This document shows, piece by piece, positions 45,527 through 56,227 of a stretch of DNA of 64,000 bases. This DNA comes from Mycoplasmopsis synoviae ATCC 25204. GTDB lineage: Bacteria > Bacillota_I > Bacilli_A > Mycoplasmatales > Metamycoplasmataceae. The notes under the pieces were generated by a model. It was not told the origin of the DNA and made no database searches. It worked only from the letters and a program-made list of their open reading frames with translations. Made by a program: the position numbers and the translations under genes. Location of the stretch: contig NZ_CP011096.1 in NCBI RefSeq assembly GCF_000969765.1, positions 682,001-746,000 on the forward strand. The letters run 5' to 3'. How positions within the stretch are numbered: position 1 is the first letter of the stretch; every line of letters begins with the position of its first letter.

Positions 45527-47245
45527 ATGAGATTGAAAAATAAAAAAATATTAACTAGTTTATTAGTTAGTCCCGGTTTATTAATACCTTTTAGCACAAT
45601 AAGTGCAACCACATCAGTTAATTCTAATGCACCAAAATTAGATTTTTTTAAAAATAAAAGTGCAGAAGAAATTGCAAAAATGGAGTTCTTTGATGCAAGA
45701 GATTACAATTTGGTTACTAGTGTTAAACATCAAGGTACTGAAAGTCTTTGTTGAGCATATACAATTGCTTCGATGTTAGAAACTAATATGTTAAAAAATA
45801 ATATAGGTAATTACACCAAAAATTCTTTAGATATTGATGAACATGCAATTGATTATGTAAGTAATAGTTGAAATCATAATGCAGATAAATTAAATTTAAA
45901 TTCCGATGCTCAGCAATGAGGAGGAATTTTCGGTGAAGGAAATTATTTATCTCACGCATTTACAGGTTTAATGAGAAACACATCTCCAATCTTTCAAACT
46001 AATCAAAGTGAGTTTCCTAAATTTGATAATCCCACAATTGCTAAAATTAAAAATGCTGTAAAAGTTAATCCTACTGTTGAAGATATTAAATTAGCGATTG
46101 CCAAATATGGTTCTGTTGGATTTGCTTATTCTTTTAATGCGATGAATTTACATCCTAAAACTATTTGATATAATGAACCAAATTCCAGTATTGTAAATAA
46201 ATCTGCTAATCAAAAAAATATCAAAAATCATGCTTCAGTTATTGTTGGTTGAGATGATACTTATTATGAATCTAATTTTGGGCCCGAAAGACCAACTCGA
46301 AGAGGTGGATTTATTGTTAAAAACAGTTGAGGAACTAAAATGCATTCTCAGGGATACTTTATACTTTCATACGATTCATTAGATTTAATTCATGAAGTAA
46401 TGGCAGTTGAAGTAGAAAAAAATGATGCATATAAAAATACTTATTATTATGATACAAAAAACTCATTTTCTTTATTTGCAACTCTTGATACTAAAGAAAG
46501 AACAATGGCAAATATTTTTCCAGTTAAAAAAGCAAATGATGAAGTTGTAGAAAAATTAAAATCAATTAATTTTGCGCTTAGAGGACTAAATATTACCGCC
46601 AAAATCAAAATTTATGTTAAAGATTCTTTAATGTCTAATCCGGAAGATGGTGAACTAAAATTAACTCAAACAGTTCAAATTCCAAATTCTGGTGAAAAAG
46701 GATTTTATACAATTGATTTAGATAAAGAAATCATTTTAAACAAAGGTCAATATTTTTCAATCATAGTGGATGTTACTAATGAAGGCGAAAAAAACGTTGA
46801 TTTGATGGCAAGTGGAGAAACTAGAGAAATTTTGAGTTTTTATAAATACAAAAATGAATGAGTAAATAGCAAAAACGGTTATGTTGTATTCGGAATTAAA
46901 GCTCATACTCTTGAAATGCCAATTACTGAATTAAATAAAGACATAGCAGCTGATGAAGGAAATAATCCGATTTCAAAAGAATCTAATACATCTGAAACAG
47001 AAAGCAATGCCACACTAACATCTGAATCACAAACAAATAATTCAGTTAAAACAGAAAAGCAAACTAATTCAAATACAACAACTGATGAAAGTTCAGTTAC
47101 AAAAAACAATAATTCTAAAAAACCTAAAACAAACAAAACAAATGTTATTTTATGAAGTATTTTAGGTGCTTTAGTCGGAATTGCAACTTTTGGTATGGCA
47201 ACTTTCTTTATTGTTAAATTAATGAAAAAAAGAGTTAAAAAGTAA
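45527..47245 (+). CDS. Papain-family (C1) surface protease with lectin-like domain, 572 aa
   Basis: A signal peptide (LKNKKILTSLLVSPGLLIPF) is followed by a C1 peptidase domain: FDARDYNLVTSVKHQGTESLCWAY with the catalytic Cys near residue 75, NHASVIVGWD with His near 235, FIVKNSWG with Asn near 266. Next is a beta-rich lectin-like domain (INFALRGLNITAKIKIYV, then GFYTIDLDKEIILNKGQYFSI). A Ser/Thr/Asn-rich stalk follows, and then a C-terminal membrane segment with a basic tail. So it is an outward-facing, membrane-anchored cysteine protease, likely acting on host or neighbouring proteins. It sits alone between two transposable elements. Substrate unknown. Confidence 0.88.
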
Positions 47246-47257
47246 CTTATAAACTAA

Positions 47258-47318
47258 GAAACAAAATATGATTATATCTATATTTTGTTTCCCATATTGT
47301 AAAGTGGGAGTTTTTTTT
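47258..47318 (+). terminator. Double hairpin terminator of the protease gene
   Basis: GAAACAAAATAT pairs with ATATTTTGTTTC. A second small stem CCCA/TGGG follows, ending in AG and T8. It begins 13 bases past the stop codon. Confidence 0.7.
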
Positions 47319-47347
47319 ATTAAAAACTCACTACAAAAAGAAAGAAA

Positions 47348-47585
47348 AATGCTACCTTGAGAGCATTCATTTAAAACCTTTAAAAATTATAAACGAATTT
47401 CTTACGATATTCGCGAAAAATAGAATTCTTGTTACAAAACTTTAACTTTTCTCTTAGAAAAATGGCTAAAGATCTTGGTATTAGTGATGTTTCTTTAATA
47501 AGAGAAATTAAAAATAATTCAAGTGAATATGGATATGATGCAAAGCTAGCTCAAAAAAACATAACACTAGAATTACTTCGATAAT
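47348..47585 (+). pseudogene. IS30-type transposase N-terminal remnant
   Basis: The first frame reads FKNYKRISYDIREK and stops. A shifted frame continues RKMAKDLGISDVSLIREIKN, then SSEYGYDAKLAQ, before a TAA. That is the helix-turn-helix start of IS30-family transposases (xxLGxSxSTIxREIKxNS followed by GYxAxxAQ). The catalytic part is missing. A 10-base direct repeat CCATATTGTA occurs at 47292 and 47651 on either side. It marks an old insertion. The remaining 47586-47706 holds only hairpins. Confidence 0.65.
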
Positions 47586-47640
47586 AAATTTAAATTTATA
47601 AATTCAAACAATTAAAATAAAAAAAGCAGATTTTAAAAAT

Positions 47641-47712
47641 CGGTAATTTTCCATATTGTAGGGTACAAATTACCACTTAGAATATGAACCACACATTTTG
47701 TGGTTTTTATTT
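47641..47712. terminator. Terminator hairpins between the IS remnant and serS
   Basis: GGTAATTT pairs with AAATTACC, which on the minus strand is followed by GATTTTTAAAATC and a T-run. AACCACA pairs with TGTGGTT, followed on the plus strand by TTTATTTTTTATA. One serves serS, the other the opposite strand. Confidence 0.55.
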
Positions 47713-48972
47713 TTTATAAATTTTATTCATGCCCATATATGGAACTAAAACTTTAGGAATAACTAAATTTCCATCAGTATCTAAATATTGTTCTATTATA
47801 GCTGCTACTAGTCTATCTACAGCTAAAGCTGAACCATTCATTGTGTGGGCATATTCAGTTTTTTGATCTTGGTTTTTGTATCTTATTTTAGCTCTACGAG
47901 CTTGGAAATCTCCCATATAAGAAACGCTAGATACTTCTCTATATTTTGACTCGCTTGGAAGTCAAAGTTCTAAGTCTATGGTTTTTCTAGAAGAAAATCC
48001 CATGTCACCAGTTGATAGTAGAACTTCTCTAAAAGGAATTTCTAATTTAAATAAAACATTTTTAGCATCTTCTAGCATTAAATTAAATTCTTTTATAGCG
48101 TCATCTTTAGTTGTAACTTTTACAATTTCAACTTTTTTAAATTGATGTTGACGAATAATTCCTTTGGTATCTTTTCCGCTAGAACCGACTTCTGATCTAA
48201 AGCATTCAGTGTAAGCGCAGGCTTTAAAAGGTTTATCTAAATTAACGATTTCATTATTATAGTAATTAGTTAAAGTAATTTCAGCGGTAGGAATTAAATA
48301 TAAATCGCTATTTTCAACCTTAAACATATCTTCTTTAAATTTAGGAAGCTGTCCTGTACCAAAGAGCATTTCTGATCTAACTAAATAAGGGGTTAAAAAT
48401 TCATCATAGCCTTTTTGTTTATGTAAATCAAGCATAAAGTTAATTAAAGCTCTTACTAATTTTGAACCTTCGTTTTTATATATTACAAATCTAGATCCAG
48501 ATTGTTTTACCGCTCTAGGAATATCGATCATATTTAATTCACTAGCTATTTCATAGTGAGGCTTTTCAAAGTCTTTTTTAGTTCCTATTTCATAAACGTT
48601 AATGACTTTATTATCGTTTTCATCTTTTCCAAAAGGAATTTCATCTAATGGCAAATTAGGAATTGTAGCTAAAATTTCATCTAGTTTAAAATTTAATTCA
48701 TTTGCCTGATTAGTAAGTTGTGTTTCTAGTGATTTAACTTTTTCAATTTCTTTTTTTAATAATGATAATTTTTCTAAATCGTTTTTATAAATTCCAAATT
48801 GCTTTGATAGTTTGGTTAATTTTGATTTTTGCTCTTGCGCGCTTGACATTAATTTTCCGCGTTCTTGGGCTAGGCTTAAAAAATTATCAAAAACAGTAAT
48901 ATCAAAATTACGGCTAATTAATTTGTCTCTAACTAATTCTTTGTTTTCTAAAATGTATTTTATATTAAGCAT
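47707..48972 (-). CDS. serS: Seryl-tRNA synthetase, 421 aa
   Basis: An N-terminal coiled-coil arm that grips the tRNA-Ser long arm ([20 protein letters not shown]) leads to the class II core: [39 protein letters not shown] (motif 2), and [18 protein letters not shown] near the end (motif 3). Length is normal. A UGA-Trp sits in the C-terminal part. It is one base away from the parE stop and probably cotranscribed. Confidence 0.96.
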
Positions 48973-48973
48973 A

Positions 48974-50899
48974 TTAATTTATTTGTTCTAAAAAGTCATC
49001 ATCGTTTGAAAAGTTAACGTTATTATCGATTCATTCTTTTCTAATTTTAACGTTATCACCCATTAAAGTACTTACTCTTTTTTCAGCTAATATAGCATCG
49101 CTAATTGTAGCTTTTATTAAGGTTCTAGTTTCAGGATTCATAGTGGTTTCCCAAAGTTGATCTGAATTCATTTCACCTAATCCTTTATATCTTTGAATTT
49201 CATAGCTTGATTGAGCATTTTTTTCTAAAATATCTTTAAGTTCTGAATCATCTCAAGCATAGTAATATTGATTTTTGCTTTTGTAAGTTACTTTATATAA
49301 AGGCGCTAGCGCTATATAAATTTTGCCATCTTCTATTAACTTTCTCATAAAGCGATAGAAAAATGTAAGAAGTAAAATTTGAATATGAGCTCCATCGGTA
49401 TCGGCATCAGTCATTATTATTATTTTATTATATTGAGCTTTTGAAGAGTCAAAGTCTTTGCCAAAACCAGCTCCGATGCTATTTATAATTGTAGCTATTT
49501 CAGTATTTTCTAAAATCTCAAGCATTTTAGATTTCTCGCTATTAATTACTTTTCCACGTAATGGTAAAATAGCTTGAAAATTACGATTTCTACCAGATTT
49601 AGCACTTCCTCCAGCTGAATCTCCTTCGACTAGAAATAATTCTTTTTCTAAAGGATTTTTACTCATTGCCGGAGTTAGCTTATCGCTTAAAATATATTTT
49701 TCTTTTAATATATTTTTAGACTTACGATTTTCCTGACGACGCTTTCTTTCTTCAAGTCTTATCTCGTAGGCATTTTTGATTTTATTAACAATATTTTTAG
49801 CTTCTTTTTTATTATCTAAAAATCAAATTTCTAGTTTTTTAGTTGCTATTTCCTCGACGATATGCCTTGCTTCTGTGGTTCCTAATTTTGATTTAGTTTG
49901 CCCAACAAATTCAAGTAAATTTTCCGGAATTTTTAGAGATAAAATTAGGCTTAGCCCTTCTTTAATATCTTCAAAATCAAAAAGGTCTTGTTTTTTAATA
50001 AAAGCTTCTTTAAAAGCATAGTCATTTATAACTTTTACAAAGGCAGATTTTATTCCTGCTTCATGGCTTCCGCCATCAATTGTTTTAACGTTATTTACAA
50101 AAGATAAAATAATACTTGAATAATCATCGCTATATTGAAAAGCAAATTCTACTTCAATATTTTTCAAAGTTTCTTTATAAGATACTGGTTTTGATATAAC
50201 ACTTTTAGATCCGTTTATAAAATCTAAAAATTCTTCTAAACCTTTTTGACTTTGATAAACTTCTTTGTGATTTTTAATTTCATCTATGATGGTTATTTTT
50301 AGATTAGAAACCAAAAATGATGATTCTTTCAATCTTTCTGCAATAGTTGAAAAATTTAGCCTTGCGTCTTTAAAGAATTTATAGTCAGGTCAAAATCTAA
50401 CTAAAGTTCCTCTTTTAAATTGTAGCGGAATTTCATGAGTTTTTTCAACAATTGAGTCTTGGATAAAAGCGGTTTTATAGCTTTTATCATTTCTTGAAAC
50501 AATAACTTCTAATTTGCTAGAAAGCGCGTTAACTACAGATGACCCTACTCCGTGAAGTCCTCCTGAGGTTTTATATGAATCAGAAGAAAACTTTCCTCCG
50601 GCGTGAAGCTCGGTGAAAACTAGCTCTACAGCAGTTTTAGATTCACCTTTGACTTTTTCAACTGGTATTCCTCTACCGTTATCAAAAACCGATACCGATA
50701 AATCGCTATGAAGAGTTACGGTGATTTCACTGGCATATCCAGCTAGAGCTTCATCGATAGAATTATCTACTATTTCGGCAATTAAATGATGAAGTCCATG
50801 TATATCGGCTCCACCGATATACATTCCTGGACGTTTTCTAACGGCTTCTAGGCCTTTTAGTTTTTTAATGCTTTCTGCAGTATATAAGTTATTTGACAT
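48974..50899 (-). CDS. parE: Topoisomerase IV subunit B, 641 aa
   Basis: The GHKL ATPase domain shows [20 protein letters not shown] and [14 protein letters not shown]. The Toprim part has [14 protein letters not shown] and [14 protein letters not shown]; the C-terminus has [18 protein letters not shown]. Details such as [12 protein letters not shown] and [11 protein letters not shown] fit ParE rather than GyrB (which usually has DVDGAHIR). With ParC it separates daughter chromosomes. parC is not adjacent in this window. Several UGA-Trp codons. Confidence 0.9.
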
Positions 50900-50945
50900 G
50901 TTTATTAATTATATATTTTATTATTTAAAAAAATTAAAAGCAAAA

Positions 50946-52064
50946 TTACTTTGCTTTTAAAACGCTGGCTACAAAATCACTACTGGTTTTATCTTTAAAG
51001 TTTTTAGTAGCTTCAAGGAGTTCTTTTGTAGTTTTTTTATCTAAATCAGGCATTACAACTTTTAAAACTAGTTTTAAGTCATTAAAACCTTTTGAAGTTT
51101 TAATTCCTGCGTTAGGAACTTTAATGGTTTTCTCACTATTATATTTTTTAGAAAGTTTTATTCTTTTTTCTCCTCAAGGAGTTGGAATTGAAATAGTGCT
51201 TTCTTTTAATATATCTAAAAAAGAAACTGGAAGTTGAAGATATAAATCGTTTTCAACTCTTTGGTAGTACTTATGAGGCCTTACTCTTATTACGATGTAT
51301 AAGTCCCCACTTGGGCCACCATTATATCCAGGTGAACCATAACCGCTAAGCTTTACAACTGATTCGTTTTTAGTTCCTGGAAGAATATTAATTTTAATGG
51401 TTTTAATTTCTTTTTGGTATTTATGACCTTTACAGTGCTTACATTTTTGTGAAGAAACTCTTCCTGAGCCATTACATGAATGACATTGTTCATAGACAAA
51501 AGTGCGGCTTCCAAATAAAGATGATTTATTACGTTGAATCTTACCATGTCCATCACAGGTTGAACAAGTATTCATAGTAGCTGAAGAATCATTTCCTGAT
51601 CCTTTACAAAATAAACATAAGTTATATTTTTGAGCTTCAATTTTTAAATCAGTTCCAACAATAGAATCTATAAAAGAAATTTCAATTTCTTTTTCTAGAT
51701 CATCTCCTTGCATAGGACGATTTCTTCTAGATGATCCTTTTCCGGTGAACATATTAAAGATATCTTCAAATCCACCAAAGCCTGAAAAATCTCCACCAGA
51801 AAAACCTTCAAAGCCACTAAATCCACCAAATCCTTGACCGTATTTTTCAGCATCATGACCATATTGATCATATTTTCTTCTTTTATTTTCATCACTTAAA
51901 ACTTCATAAGCTTGATTGAGCTCTTGCATTTTAGTATCACTGGTTCCATCTTTTAATTTATCAGGATGATATTGCTTTGCAAGCTTTCGATATGCAGTTT
52001 TTATTTCAGCTGCGCTAGCTGATTTTGATACACCTAAAACTTCGTAATAATCTCTTTTTGACAT
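50946..52064 (-). CDS. dnaJ: Chaperone DnaJ, 372 aa
   Basis: The J domain has the HPD motif (QYHPDKL) near residue 33. A Gly/Phe-rich linker (GFGGFSGFEGFSGGDFSGF) follows. The zinc domain has four C-x2-C-x-G-x-G type repeats (CLFCKGSGN, CSTCDGHGK, CHSCNGSGR, CKHCKGHK). The substrate-binding C-terminus follows, with a UGA-Trp. It is the Hsp40 partner of DnaK. It lies 46 bases before parE, possibly in the same operon. No CIRCE operator is visible upstream. Confidence 0.96.
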
Positions 52065-52163
52065 AATGTTTTAATTTTAGCATATAAAGTAATAATTTGC
52101 TAAAATTATTTTAAAATTATTTTTTTATTTTAATTTTATTTTGATAAAATAAATAAGCTAAAT

Positions 52164-52239
<76 letters not shown>

Positions 52240-52336
52240 TATCATTATGTTTCTTTATTGAAATTTAATGATCAGTTTTACTTAAATATTAAAAATAATT
52301 AATATTTCTCAAATAATTTCTTCTGTATTATTAAAT

Positions 52337-52370
52337 TAAAAGCAAGGTTTTTTGTTCCTTGCTTTTCTTT
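52337..52370. terminator. Bidirectional terminator
   Basis: AAAAGCAAGG, 10-base loop, CCTTGCTTTT followed by CTTTTTATTTTTT; directly after the stop of the 304-aa gene on the minus strand and downstream of tRNA-Thr on the plus strand. Confidence 0.85.
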
Positions 52371-53285
52371 TTATTTTTTGTCTTTGGTGTAATTATAAAT
52401 TTTTTCAGCTAACTCTTTTTTGTCAAGTTTTTCATAACCGAAAATATTTAAAATTTTGGCCATTTCGTGGAGCTGTTCTTTTGGAAGTGATAAAAGCTTT
52501 TCGATTTTTAAATCTTTTTCAGATTTAACGTTTTGAGCTTTATAATTTTGTCCAGTATATGGATTGTCTTGATAAGCTTGTTCATCTTGACTTTTCATAT
52601 ATGGATCTTTATTTTGATTATTAACATGGTTAAAAAAGGCATTAAGATCAAATCCATTTGGATTGCTTTGACTATTTTTAAACATCTCTTGCATTTTCAT
52701 AAATTCGTTTCTTCTTCTTGCAAATACAAATGATTTTTTAATAAGTGAAACAGGACGCAAGAATACAAGCCCAACTAAAACGCTAGCTACTACCGAAACT
52801 ACATAAATTGCAATTAAGGCTGGCACTTCAGTTCCAGTTATAGGTCCAACGCTGCTATTTGTGGTAAAAACCACTAGCATTATTACTTTAACAATAATTA
52901 GAATTGCTAAAGTATTAATTACAAATGAAGATAAATGATAATATGATTTAAGTTTTCTTGAGGCAAAGGCTGTATATGCAAAATACACAGCAATTCCAAG
53001 ATATAAAAGAGCTGTAAAAATTTGAATACCAAGCTGCTGATTAAAACTTTGAATTGCGAAAGATTCTTGGTTTGAAAGATTTTGCTGTTGTGCTAATTTA
53101 TAAAAACTTAAAAGAATATCATTTTTATAAACTACTAAAAGAAGTAATTGAATTGCTTCTACTAAAAAAAGCGAAAACAATCCAGCGATAAATCACATAA
53201 CATAATGAAAAAAGACTTTGTTATAGTCATTTCAAAGTTTATTTTCATCGCTGTAATTAAGGATTTTATTTTTGTCTAAAAACAT
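52371..53285 (-). CDS. Membrane protein with SAP-like C-terminal motif, 304 aa
   Basis: Read from the ATG at 53285. Four or five hydrophobic segments occupy residues 20-200. A Gln/Asn-rich hydrophilic region follows. The last 45 residues (IEKLLSLPKEQLHEMAKIL, then LDKKELAEKIYNYTKD) resemble the helix-extension-helix of SAP or Rho-N nucleic-acid-binding motifs. A membrane protein with such a cytoplasmic tail could tether nucleic acid, but this is a guess. I do not recognise the family. Own terminator; 30 bases from rluD. Confidence 0.72.
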
Positions 53286-53314
53286 TTAATCTCCGTTTTA
53301 ATTATTTTACCAAA

Positions 53315-54226
53315 TTAACCTTTTAGAAGTTCAAAGTCATATTCACAAATATTAAATTCGCTTGGTACTTTGCTATAAAATGTCATTTGTTTTTCAAGCA
53401 TTGGGTGAAAAAATTCAAGTTTATAAGCGTGAAGTCTTTGATTAAAGTCATCTATTTTTTTATTATATACATTATCGCCATATATTGGATTATTAATGTG
53501 AGCTAGATGCACTCTAATTTGATGAGTTCTTCCGGTTTCTAAATTACATTTAACTAAAGATTTAGGTTGCTTTTCATGATAAAAGGTTTTAATTAATTCT
53601 ACATTAGTTATAGCTTCTTTAGCTTTAATGTTTGTTACTTTTCTTTTTTGTGGGTTTTTAGGATCAAGGCCAATTGGAAGATTTATTCTTAATTTTTTAT
53701 CAGTTAAAAAATTATCACAAATTGCAATATAGCTTCGCTTGATGTTATGATTCTTAAACATTTCAGCAAGTTTAATATGCACTGCGTTAGTTTTGGTAAC
53801 GATAAGTAGTCCGCTGGTGTCTTTATCGATTCTATGAACTATTCCCGGTCTTAAAAGGCCATTAGTATCACTTAGATTATTTTTAAAATGATAAAGAAGT
53901 CCATTAGCTAAAGTATTTTCATAATGCGTAGGTGATGGATGAACTATTAATCCGCTAGGTTTATCGATTATGACTAAATGATCGTCTTCATAGATGATAT
54001 CTAGTTTGATATTTTGCGCTTCAATTTTAGGAGTTTTATCTAAAAGCCTTATTATTTTTATCTCTTGCGGCGGATGAACAATATAGCTAGGTTTGCATAC
54101 TAGACCATTATTTACAAAAACGGCCTTTGATTTAATTAATTCTTGGATATCGGCTCTAGATAGGCTAGAATTAGAGGCAATATATTTATCGATTCGATCT
54201 TTATAAGTTACTGTTAAATTAAGCAT
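53315..54226 (-). CDS. rluD: RluA/RluD family pseudouridine synthase, 303 aa
   Basis: An N-terminal S4 RNA-binding domain (SSLSRADIQELIKSKAVFVN) is followed by the catalytic domain. The active-site Asp is in GIVHRIDKDTSGLLIV near residue 136. IDKPSGLIVHP and LETGRTHQIRVHLAH are further RluA signatures. The known RluD targets are in helix 69 of 23S rRNA; the exact target here is not provable from sequence. Length is normal. Confidence 0.92.
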   Translation of the reverse strand: MLNLTVTYKDRIDKYIASNSSLSRADIQELIKSKAVFVNNGLVCKPSYIVHPPQEIKIIRLLDKTPKIEAQNIKLDIIYEDDHLVIIDKPSGLIVHPSPTHYENTLANGLLYHFKNNLSDTNGLLRPGIVHRIDKDTSGLLIVTKTNAVHIKLAEMFKNHNIKRSYIAICDNFLTDKKLRINLPIGLDPKNPQKRKVTNIKAKEAITNVELIKTFYHEKQPKSLVKCNLETGRTHQIRVHLAHINNPIYGDNVYNKKIDDFNQRLHAYKLEFFHPMLEKQMTFYSKVPSEFNICEYDFELLKG

Positions 54227-54247
54227 AATTTTAAAAAAACAAGCAAA

Positions 54248-55177
54248 TTAATTGCTTGAATTTAATAAGTCTGAAATTTTTTTAGCAGCCATAGCACCTT
54301 CACTTGCTGCGGTTATAATTTGACGAATTTCCTTGCTTCTAATGTCACCTGCGGCGAAAATTCCTCTAACGCTAGTTTCCATTGATTCGTTAGTAGGAAT
54401 AAAGCCTTTATCGTCTAAAATATTTAATTCTTTAGCAAAATCTGCTGCTGGAATAAATCCAATATAAGGGAAAAATGAAGCTACTTTAATTTCTTTTTCG
54501 ACTCCATTTTTATCAACTATTATTGCTGATTTTAAATTAGACTCACCTCTTAGTTCTTTAATTTCACTTTCCATGTAAATGTGAACATTTGGAAGTTTTT
54601 TAAGATCATCAACAAGGCTAGGCTCTGCTCTAAAGCTAGCTTCTTTAACAACTAAATGAACTTCAGATGCAATCTTTGAAAGATAAGCGCTTTCTTCAAC
54701 GGCAGAATTTCCACCACCAAGAACTATAGTTGGGTTTTTACCATATAATGGTCCATCACAAATAGCACAAAAACTCACGCCTCTATTTAAAAAACTATCA
54801 ATATTTTTAATAAAAGTAGGAACTCTATTAACCATTCCGGTAGCTATTAATATAGTTTTAGCTTTTAAAACTTTTCCATCTTTTAAAAGAACTTCTTTGT
54901 CAAATAGTGAATGAGATTTAATAGAAGCAACTTCTCCGTAGATATACTGCGCTCCATAAGCTTGAGCGTGATCAAAGAATTCTAAGGCTAGCGCAGCTCC
55001 ATCAATCATTTTTGTTCCAAGTCAGTTTTCAACTTTTGATGTAGTTGAAAGCTTTCCACCTGGAGCTCCTTTTTCGACAAATCCTACTTTTAAATTTGCT
55101 CTTGAAGCATATAAAGCAGCGTTTAATCCAGCAGGTCCGCTACCGATGATTAATAAATCGTATTTTTCGTTTTGCAT
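54248..55177 (-). CDS. trxB: Thioredoxin reductase, 309 aa
   Basis: An FAD/NADPH flavoprotein that reduces thioredoxin. FAD-binding [14 protein letters not shown] near residue 11, the redox pair in SFCAICDG near residue 138, NADPH-binding [10 protein letters not shown], and the FAD C-terminal block [16 protein letters not shown]. Normal length. One UGA-Trp (VENWLGTK). It is 2 bases from the lgt stop, so it is cotranscribed with lgt, a linkage also seen in other Gram-positive relatives. Confidence 0.96.
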
Positions 55178-55179
55178 TA

Positions 55180-56187
55180 TTATTTTTTAATTAGCTTTCT
55201 TGTTACGTTTTTTTGAAAAAATGAAAAAACAGCATAAAAAAGGGCACTATATGATGTTTTTTGCACTCACTGGTTATATTTTACCAAATCAACCATTAAA
55301 TAATCATAGTAATATTTACGCTTGATTTTATAGTATTTAACTCTATTAAAAAACTGGTAATAAACCATTATAACTAGTCCAGTTAAAGTGAAAAATATCG
55401 CTAATAGTGAATAGAATAAAAATGCTTCTTGACGAAGAGGCTCCATCGCTAGACGAACCACTCCATATCAAGCTAGATACATTCCTGAAGTAACTCCAGG
55501 TTTAAATAGCCCAAATAAATTAAACACTCAAACAATTAATAAATATCCAGCTAAGTTAAGTAGAGCTTCATATAAAAATAATGGATATCTATAAGCTCCT
55601 TGAAGTCCTAGTGATGCTGAATATGTATCTGAGATATACATATTTCTAGCAAAGTCTTTTCCAAAAATTAAAACAGAATGTCCATCTCAGTCGATTTTTC
55701 CATAAACTTCATGGTTTACGTAGTTTCCTCAACGACCAACAAATTGCCCAATTAAAATAGTTGGAATTATAATGCTAGCTACTTTACGCATATCAATTTT
55801 TAATCTAATTCTATATGCATATATAACGTCGGCTATCATTGCTAGAAGAACTCCCCCCTGAATTGAAAGTCCTCCGTTTCAGATTGCATACCATTTAGAA
55901 ACTTGAAGCGTTTCTGGGTGATAAATTAATGACTCAAAAACAAAACCAAGACGAGCTCCAATTAGCGAAGTTGGAATGGTTATCATTATAAAAACAATTA
56001 AAATATCAGAACTAATTTTTGCTCTATTTCAAAAGAAAATAATAGTTAAAATAGAACACAATATTCCAAGCATAAGCATTAAAGAATAAAGGTGAAATTC
56101 ATATGAACCAATTTTAAATAAAATAGTTGATGCACCTTCTGGGAAGGCGGTATCAAAAACATATGCAGGTGCTTTTAGGTTGTTCAT
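55180..56187 (-). CDS. lgt: Prolipoprotein diacylglyceryl transferase, 335 aa
   Basis: It transfers diacylglycerol to the lipobox Cys, the step before LspA cleavage. There are seven or so hydrophobic segments. Lgt hallmarks: [30 protein letters not shown] near residue 155, and late [13 protein letters not shown] with the conserved Arg-Glu. The C-terminal basic tail is longer than usual. Several UGA-Trp codons. It starts the lgt-trxB operon. Confidence 0.94.
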
Positions 56188-56227
56188 TTTTCTCCTTATT
56201 TTTAGTTTTTAAATAATACCAAAATTA

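Noticed and set aside
46903-47136. Minus-strand frame opposite the protease stalk
   Set aside because: It is the mirror of a low-complexity Ser/Thr/Asn stalk and has no RBS; the plus-strand gene explains the sequence.
51353-51895. Overlapping minus-strand frames inside dnaJ
   Set aside because: They are out-of-frame shadows of the well-conserved DnaJ sequence, with no independent start signals.
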